Part shown: in pieces, positions 46,036 to 50,957 of the stretch
Numbering within the stretch: the first letter of the stretch is position 1
Layout of the letters: every line of letters starts with the position of its first letter
Assembly: GCA_024762655.1 (NCBI GenBank)
Contig: JANTHB010000014.1
Location: 1 to 50,957 of the forward strand
DNA: 50,957 nucleotides
Direction: 5' to 3'
Origin: Bacteroidales bacterium
Lineage (GTDB): Bacteria; Bacteroidota; Bacteroidia; Bacteroidales; VadinHA17
Program-made: the position numbers and the translations under genes
The notes under the pieces: model-generated
The model's database searches: none
What the model saw: only the letters and a program-made list of their open reading frames with translations
Told to the model about the DNA's origin: nothing

Positions 46036-47415
46036 ATGAAGAAAAAGCAGGTTTTTATTTTGGCATGGTTATTTTTTCTTGTTGTATCCGGCTATTCACA
46101 GATCCCGTTGGATAAGAAGCCCGAGCCTCCGACCACGAGGATTCTATTCGTGTTTGATTGTTCGCAAAGTATGGCGGGGCAATGGAACAGTGACAAGAAG
46201 ATTAATATTGCGCGTCATATTTTATCTGCCGCCGTGGACAGTCTGGAGCATGATCCGCATATACAGATGGCATTACGGGTTTTTGGATTCCAGAGTCCTG
46301 TCCCGCCGCAGGATTGTTCCGACACGCGCCTGGTAGTCCCTTTCGGGCCCAATAATGCCGGAGCTATCAAACACCGTCTTCAGTATCTGATTCCCAAAGG
46401 GACCACCCCCATTGCTCACTCGCTGGAAATGACGGCGCATGACTTTACGCCATGTGACAACTGCCGGAATATTGTGGTTTTGATTACCGACGGTATAGAG
46501 GCGTGCGACGGAGACCCCTGTGCGGTTTCTGCCGAACTGCAGAAAAAAGGGATTGTCCTGAAACCTTTCGTGATCGGCATCGGCGAAGATCCTAATTTCA
46601 GAAAAACTTACAATTGCGTGGGAAGATATTACGATGCCACCGATGAAGCACAGTTTCATGATGTGCTGAATATTGTGATCCGGGAAGCCCTCGACCATAC
46701 CACCGCCCAGGTCAACCTGCTGGACATCTATGGAAACCCGACCGAGACCAATGTGAATATGACCTTTTATGACAGAACCTCGGGAAAAGTGAAAGCCAAT
46801 TATTATCATACCATCAACTTCCGGGGCCATCCGGATACCATCCTGATGGACCCGCTGGTCACGTACCGGTTGGTTGTGCACACCATCCCCCCTGTGATGA
46901 AAGACAGCATACGGGTGTTCCCCAGAAAACATACCATTATTGCCCTGGACGCCCCGCAGGGATCGTTACGCCTCACCAGCAACAGCTCAAAATACAGGGA
47001 TAAACAGTTTATTGTCCGGAAACACGGAGGAGACAAAACCATCAACGTGCAGAAAATGAACGAAACGGAAAAATATCTGGTAGGGAAATATGATCTGGAA
47101 GTGCTGGTCTTGCCGCGTTTGAACCTGACCGTGGAGGTCAAGCAAAGTACCACCACTACGGTCACAATTCCTCAACCGGGGTTGTTAAATGTGGTGTTCC
47201 CCAAAAGCGGCTATGCCAGCCTCTACCAGGTCACCCGGGAAGGACAGATCTGGGTGACCAACTTTAAAAAAGAAGCCACTACCCAGTCCCTGTATCTTTT
47301 GCCCGGGGATTACCTGCTGGTTTACCGGCCCGAGTTTTCCAAGAGTATTTTATATACCCGCACGAAAAAGGTTCATATAAAATCAGGGAGTTCGCAGACT
47401 TTGCGTTTTTATTGA
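46036..47415 (+). CDS. Secreted von Willebrand factor A domain protein
   Basis: 459 residues from ATG 46036, which places a signal peptide first (MKKKQVFILAWLFFLVVSGYSQ); earlier in-frame starts would put a basic stretch in front. VWA domain about 35-215 with MIDAS motif DCSQS (41-45), the Thr in PKGTTPIAHS and the Asp in VLITDGIEACDGD. Four Cys in the region TPCDNCRNIVV to GDPC may form disulfides. The C-terminal half looks like beta-sandwich repeats. Probably a periplasmic or surface adhesion or assembly protein. It ends 24 nt before the sigma factor gene. Confidence 0.85.
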   Translation: MKKKQVFILAWLFFLVVSGYSQIPLDKKPEPPTTRILFVFDCSQSMAGQWNSDKKINIARHILSAAVDSLEHDPHIQMALRVFGFQSPVPPQDCSDTRLVVPFGPNNAGAIKHRLQYLIPKGTTPIAHSLEMTAHDFTPCDNCRNIVVLITDGIEACDGDPCAVSAELQKKGIVLKPFVIGIGEDPNFRKTYNCVGRYYDATDEAQFHDVLNIVIREALDHTTAQVNLLDIYGNPTETNVNMTFYDRTSGKVKANYYHTINFRGHPDTILMDPLVTYRLVVHTIPPVMKDSIRVFPRKHTIIALDAPQGSLRLTSNSSKYRDKQFIVRKHGGDKTINVQKMNETEKYLVGKYDLEVLVLPRLNLTVEVKQSTTTTVTIPQPGLLNVVFPKSGYASLYQVTREGQIWVTNFKKEATTQSLYLLPGDYLLVYRPEFSKSILYTRTKKVHIKSGSSQTLRFY

Positions 47416-47439
47416 GCATTAAACCTTTCTTTCCTGATT

Positions 47440-48015
47440 TTGTCTAATGAGAAAGCATCGGTAAATTTGAAAGAACTTTCTGATAAGGAACTGGTCTTAC
47501 AGTTTTCTGTAAAGGGAGAGAAAGAAGCTGCCTTTACAAGGATTATGGAAAAATACCAGGAGAAACTCTACTGGCATGTGCGTCGTATTGTGATCTCTCA
47601 TGATGATGCGGATGATGTGATTCAGAATACTTTTCTCAAAGTGTGGAAAAACCTGGACCGTTTCCGGGAAGATGCGGAGCTGTTCACCTGGCTGTTCAGA
47701 ATCGCTACCAATGAAGCGCTGACCTTGCTGAAAAAACAAAAACGTAACAGCTTGCTCCCCTGGAGTGATTATGAAAACTACCTGGAAGAAAACCTCGAGA
47801 GTGATGAATATTTTTCCGGCGATGTCGTCGCCAGGAAATTACAGCGTGCCCTGATCCGTTTGCCTGAAAAACAACGCCTTGTTTTTAATATGAAATATTT
47901 CGAAGAGATGAAATATGACGAGATGGCTTCGATCCTGGGTACCTCGGTGGGCGCTTTGAAAGCATCGTATCATCATGCAGTCAAAAAAATAGAGAAATAC
48001 CTTCTTGAAGATTAA
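47440..48015 (+). CDS. ECF-type RNA polymerase sigma factor
   Basis: 191 residues if the TTG at 47440 is used. Region 2 covers about 25-95 (DDADDVIQNTFLKVWKNLDRF, then FTWLFRIATNEAL), region 4 about 130-188 (ALIRLPEKQRLVFNMKYFEE and MASILGTSVGALKASYHHAV). No in-frame ATG exists upstream of codon 36, which is too late; TTG at 47440 or at 47467 are the options. An out-of-frame ATG at 47447 gives only five codons. Directs transcription of stress or envelope genes together with the two downstream genes. Confidence 0.92.
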   Translation: MSNEKASVNLKELSDKELVLQFSVKGEKEAAFTRIMEKYQEKLYWHVRRIVISHDDADDVIQNTFLKVWKNLDRFREDAELFTWLFRIATNEALTLLKKQKRNSLLPWSDYENYLEENLESDEYFSGDVVARKLQRALIRLPEKQRLVFNMKYFEEMKYDEMASILGTSVGALKASYHHAVKKIEKYLLED

Positions 48016-48057
48016 ACCTTTTATTTGTTTGTGAGTCAAAATAATGAGGAGAAAGAA

Positions 48058-48510
48058 ATGAAAAAGAACAAGCATATGGAACAAATCCTGAAGGAGGCCG
48101 GCGATCGAAAAAATTTCAGGGTCCCCGAAGGATATTTTGACAGGCTGCCGGATCGTATTAGGGAAAGCGTCCGGGAGGCTGAACCGACACGGGCTCACAA
48201 GGGAAACCGTTTTACCATACCCATTCCTACGTTAGTGGCTTCGGCAGCTGCCGTGATAGCCTTTGCAGTGATGGGGTGGTTTTATGTACATTCACTCCGT
48301 TCCGGGGAGCCTTTCCATGGTGGTACTAATGCCAGCCTGGTGTTTGATCTGATGCCGGGCGATGTAAGTGAAGAGATGCTGTATAATTTTATCGAAGAAG
48401 AAGGGATCTCCACCGAATCGTCCAGGACGGAAGGAAAAAATACAGAAGCCATTATCAATTATCTTGTAGAGGAGGGGGTGGATGAGACCCTGCTGGCTCA
48501 ACAATTATAA
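48058..48510 (+). CDS. Putative anti-sigma factor, single-TM
   Basis: 150 residues from the ATG at 48058, chosen because GAGGAG lies 8 nt upstream. The cytoplasmic part contains NFRVPEGYFDRLPDRI, a segment I associate with membrane proteins encoded after ECF sigma genes in this phylum. A single TM helix (about 56-78) precedes a periplasmic tail of about 70 residues with acidic character. No zinc-anti-sigma HxxxCxxC motif. Role inferred from position and topology. Confidence 0.75.
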   Translation: MKKNKHMEQILKEAGDRKNFRVPEGYFDRLPDRIRESVREAEPTRAHKGNRFTIPIPTLVASAAAVIAFAVMGWFYVHSLRSGEPFHGGTNASLVFDLMPGDVSEEMLYNFIEEEGISTESSRTEGKNTEAIINYLVEEGVDETLLAQQL

Positions 48511-48540
48511 GCATAATCAGAAACCTTAAAACCATTAAAA

Positions 48541-49011
48541 ATGAAATTTTTACGATTTTCCATTGTCTGTTTGTTTTGGCTGGTTGTGATGCCGGGACCC
48601 GCACAAGCCCAGAGACCTTCCCGGTTGGAGCAACTGAATGCCCAGAGGGTCGCTTTTATCACCGAGAAATTGCAGCTTACACCCGAAGAAGCCCAGGTTT
48701 TCTGGCCGGTGTATAACGAGTATCGTCAGGAAAGAAATAAACTGGAGCTTAAAAAGATCAATCTGCTCAAGGATTATGCTGCTAACAGGAATACGCTGAC
48801 GGATAAAGAGATAGAAAAGATAGCAGATCAGTATGTACAGATTGAGAAAGAAGAAACGGATCTGTTGTTGCAGTACCATGAAAAAATCAAAAAGGTGCTG
48901 CCGATAAAAAAAGTGATGATGCTCTACCGGGTTGAACGGCAGTTTCAGGCTTTTCTGCTCAAACAACTGCGTGATCAGCGTATCAGAAACAATCGTCCGG
49001 GAATTCGCTGA
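48541..49011 (+). CDS. Periplasmic CpxP/Spy-like helical protein
   Basis: 156 residues. Signal peptide cleaved near PAQA (about residue 23). The mature part is helical and charged, with ITEKLQLTPEEAQVFWPVYNEY, an LTPEE variant of the LTxxQ motif of Spy/CpxP/ZraP proteins, and RVERQFQAFLLKQLRDQRIR near the end. Such proteins act as chaperones or as sensors feeding back on the adjacent anti-sigma system. Third gene of the sigma, anti-sigma, sensor run. Confidence 0.82.
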   Translation: MKFLRFSIVCLFWLVVMPGPAQAQRPSRLEQLNAQRVAFITEKLQLTPEEAQVFWPVYNEYRQERNKLELKKINLLKDYAANRNTLTDKEIEKIADQYVQIEKEETDLLLQYHEKIKKVLPIKKVMMLYRVERQFQAFLLKQLRDQRIRNNRPGIR

Positions 49012-49097
49012 AGCCTGCAGAAACCTTATCGCCGGCGGGGGAGATGAGGCCGTGGTGTAGTACCTTTTGGATTTGTTTTTCAGAGGGAGTGAAAGAG

Positions 49098-49131
49098 CAG
49101 GGTCGCTATTCCAGCGGCCCTGTTATTTTTT
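49098..49131 (+). terminator. Terminator of the sigma-factor operon
   Basis: CAGGGTCGCT pairs with AGCGGCCCTG (one mismatch) and is followed on the plus strand by TTATTTTTT. The hairpin overlaps the 3' end of the converging ammonia-lyase gene. The preceding 49012-49097 shows no gene. Confidence 0.55.
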
Positions 49132-50626
49132 CCACTTCATTGAGTATTTCACATGACTTCACCAATTCTTTCATCCGCGTGTGGTCGGCATAGAGAGGAC
49201 GGTCCACATCCAGAAAATCCACATGTTTCCGGATCACGTCTTTGGCTTTTTGCACGCCCCGTCCAAATTTGTAGTCCCGGAAATCGAGAGCCTGGGCGGC
49301 GGCCATAAATTCAATGCCCAGCACCCCGTAAGCGTTATCCAGTATCTGGAAGTTTTTCAGGGCGGTATTCATGCCCATCGAGACGAAGTCTTCCTGGTCG
49401 GCGGCGGCGGGGATGGACTGAATGCTGGCCGGAGCCGAGAGGATACGTTGTTCCACGATCTGCATGTCGGCAGTATATTGGCTGAGCATCAGACCGGAAA
49501 ACATCCCGGCACCCCTGGTGAGAAACGGTGGCAGCCCCTGGCTCAGAGCGGGGTTGTTCAGACGGTTCATCCTCCGTTCCGAGAGGACACTGATCATAGT
49601 GATGGCGGCTCCGGCCATATCCATGGGTAAGGATACCGGTGTCCCCTGGAAATTGGCGCCGGAAAGCTGCAGGTTTTCTTCGGGGAAGAAAACGGGGTTA
49701 TCCCCGACGCCGTTGAGTTCGATCTCTACCTGCGAGCGGGCATAGGCCAGAGCATCATGTGCCGTGCCGATCACCTGGGGTGTAGAACGCATGGAATAGG
49801 CATCCTGCACTTTGGTTTTCAGCTTGCCGGCAGCCAGGTCGCCCCCGCCGATCAGTTTTTGTATCGCCCTGGCGCTGCGTATGGCCCCCCTGAACCCCCG
49901 GGCCTCATGGAGTTTGGGGGTGTAAGGCCTCATGTTGGCCATAAGCGCCTCGAGGGACATGGCCGCTGCGATCTCGGCCTGTTTGAGCCAGTTGTTGGCA
50001 TCATACAGAAACAGTGCGCTCATGCCGGTGAGGAAATTGGAACCGTTGATGGTGGCCAGCCCGTCACGCGCTTCCAGTCCGGGGATGGCAATCCCTGCCG
50101 CCTGCATTGCTTCCTTGCCGTGCATACGTTTCCCTTTGTACCAGGCTTCTCCTTCTCCTAACATCAGCAGGGCGATCTGCGCCATGGGGGCCAGGTCGCC
50201 GGAGGCTCCGACGGAGCCCTTCCGGCAGACATAGGGGGTAACGCCTTTGTTGAGCATCTCAACCAGCGTTTGTGTGATCTCGGGCCGGCAACCCGAGTTG
50301 CCATGGGCATGTACATTGATGCGCCCCAGCATGGCTGCCCGCACATGGTCGGGGGGCGCCGCCTCTCCGATGCCGGCAGCATGATTATAAATAAGATATT
50401 TCTGAAATTCCCGGGTCTGCTCATCCGTCAGAACCACTTCCGAAAACTCCCCGATGCCGGTATTCACACCGTACATGATCTCATGGGCATCAATCTTACG
50501 TTCCAGCATGTCCCGGCACACCCGTATGCGTTGCAAAGCCTCGGAATGTAACGTTACCGGCTCGTTATGACGGGCTACACGAACGACATCCTCTATGGTC
50601 AAACCATGACCTGTAATGGTTATCAT
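49106..50626 (-). CDS. hutH: Aromatic amino acid ammonia-lyase (histidine ammonia-lyase-like)
   Basis: 506 residues from ATG 50626; a TTG at 50662 is rejected because it overlaps the promoter box. Has the MIO cofactor tripeptide Ala141-Ser142-Gly143 in VGASGDLAPMAQ, catalytic Tyr52 in YGVNTGIGEF, and NGVGDNPVF. The selectivity pair is Asn81-His82 in YNHAAGIGE; HAL usually has Ser-His, Rhodobacter TAL His-Leu and plant PAL Phe-Leu. His points to HAL or the Flavobacterium-type TAL. No hutU, hutI or hutG is nearby, so the substrate (histidine or tyrosine) is open. Confidence 0.88.
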   Translation of the reverse strand: MITITGHGLTIEDVVRVARHNEPVTLHSEALQRIRVCRDMLERKIDAHEIMYGVNTGIGEFSEVVLTDEQTREFQKYLIYNHAAGIGEAAPPDHVRAAMLGRINVHAHGNSGCRPEITQTLVEMLNKGVTPYVCRKGSVGASGDLAPMAQIALLMLGEGEAWYKGKRMHGKEAMQAAGIAIPGLEARDGLATINGSNFLTGMSALFLYDANNWLKQAEIAAAMSLEALMANMRPYTPKLHEARGFRGAIRSARAIQKLIGGGDLAAGKLKTKVQDAYSMRSTPQVIGTAHDALAYARSQVEIELNGVGDNPVFFPEENLQLSGANFQGTPVSLPMDMAGAAITMISVLSERRMNRLNNPALSQGLPPFLTRGAGMFSGLMLSQYTADMQIVEQRILSAPASIQSIPAAADQEDFVSMGMNTALKNFQILDNAYGVLGIEFMAAAQALDFRDYKFGRGVQKAKDVIRKHVDFLDVDRPLYADHTRMKELVKSCEILNEVEKITGPLE

Positions 50627-50659
50627 CTCTCTCTGTTTTTTAATTTTTGCCTGAAGAGC

Positions 50660-50667
50660 CAAAGGTA
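50660..50667 (-). promoter_or_regulatory. -7 box of the ammonia-lyase promoter
   Basis: TACCTTTG on the minus strand, an exact TAnnTTTG match, 33 nt ahead of the ATG. The -33 region is only T-rich. Confidence 0.5.
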
Positions 50668-50720
50668 AAAAATATTAAAAACCGGTATTATGATAAATGC
50701 TATGCTTAGAAACATATGTA

Positions 50721-50792
50721 TGGAATAGTGGAATAATGGAATAGTGGAATAATGGAATAGTGGAATAATGGAATAATGGAATGATGGAATGA
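50721..50792. repeat. Tandem octamer repeat, nine units
   Basis: Nine head-to-tail units TGGAATAG, TGGAATAA or TGGAATGA with no spacer. Units 1-6 alternate G/A at the eighth base. Period 8 is not a multiple of three and no ORF spans it. No gene was found from 50668 to the window end. Confidence 0.95.
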
Positions 50793-50793
50793 T

Positions 50794-50820
50794 GCCTGCC
50801 TGCCGGTAGGCAGGGCAGGC
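50794..50820. repeat. GC-rich palindrome
   Basis: CCTGCC-GGTA-GGCAGG (50799-50814), extended by GCCTG/CAGGC after one bulged G. It directly follows the octamer array and is not followed by a T-run. REP-like, but different from the RAYT-linked hairpins. Confidence 0.75.
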
Positions 50821-50882
50821 AGGGAATGTTGTAATGTTAGGAGATTATATTCAGATATATAACGACTTAATTACAATGCATA

Positions 50883-50957
50883 AATGATTGAATGATTGAA
50901 AACAACTGTGTGACCATGTAAGGCTAAAGCTAAAAGGCTAAAGTTAATAGGCTAAAG
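50883..50957. repeat. Short tandem repeats running off the window
   Basis: Two copies of AATGATTG (50883-50898), then AGGCTAAAG recurring every 14 bases at 50921, 50935 and 50949, still continuing at the last base of the window. Confidence 0.8.

Noticed and set aside
50721-50792. CRISPR-like array
   Set aside because: Units are eight bases long and directly adjacent, with no spacers and no cas genes nearby.

Overview
The window comes from a member of the Bacteroidota, most likely a Bacteroidales/Marinilabiliales-like lineage that carries a type IX secretion system (T9SS). The evidence is the TAnnTTTG-type promoter boxes, the near absence of Shine-Dalgarno sequences in the ribosomal genes, a Bacteroidota-style zinc-free L36, the gldE-gldD pair, a peptidase with a T9SS C-terminal sorting domain, and Reg_prop/Y_Y_Y sensor architecture. 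No rRNA, tRNA, CRISPR array or prophage was seen.

Layout. (1) 1-300: remnant of a REP-associated tyrosine transposase (RAYT) joined to a hairpin-rich tail. (2) 387-2543, minus strand: an EF-G paralogue (EF-G2 type) whose catalytic histidine is replaced by leucine, divergent from the ribosomal operon. (3) 2680-21059: str, S10, spc and alpha operons joined in one run (rpsL to rplQ) with two promoters and a leader hairpin in front and an intrinsic terminator behind; it includes fusA, secY, map, infA, rpmJ and rpoA. L17 carries an unusual acidic tail of about 130 residues. (4) 21.2-26.2 kb: a membrane sensor phosphatase (propeller-Y_Y_Y-TM-SpoIIE) facing a hybrid histidine kinase whose kinase core looks degenerate. 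(5) 26.3-28.0 kb: two secreted proteins of unknown function. (6) 28.0-33.8 kb: hisS, DsbD-like reductase, RNase G, a 30-residue basic COX24/mS38-like protein and an HU-family protein. (7) 33.9-40.2 kb: mutY, a RAYT/REP repeat island, ssb-gldE-gldD, a phosphopantetheinyl transferase and a GGGPS-family prenyltransferase. (8) 40.2-45.9 kb, minus strand: TPR protein, an alkaline-phosphatase-fold protein missing most metal ligands, a T9SS-exported M14 carboxypeptidase and ychF. (9) 46.0-49.0 kb: secreted VWA protein followed by an ECF sigma factor, a putative anti-sigma protein and a CpxP/Spy-like periplasmic protein. (10) 49.1-50.6 kb: an aromatic amino acid ammonia-lyase. (11) 50.7-50.96 kb: short tandem repeats and a palindrome.

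The least ordinary part is the RAYT/REP island. One intact 148-residue RAYT is flanked by a 315-bp direct repeat (about 98% identical by eye) that carries a truncated RAYT start. Its stem-loops include a compensatory base-pair change. Its 3' tail (about 140 bp) recurs inverted at the left edge of the window, attached to the N-terminus of a clearly different RAYT. This suggests the tail is an independently spreading or exchangeable unit. Other points worth testing are the histidine-less EF-G2, the likely pseudokinase and pseudophosphatase, the bacterial GGGPS in a motility-gene neighbourhood, and the long L17 tail. All statements rest on reading the sequence; no database search was run.
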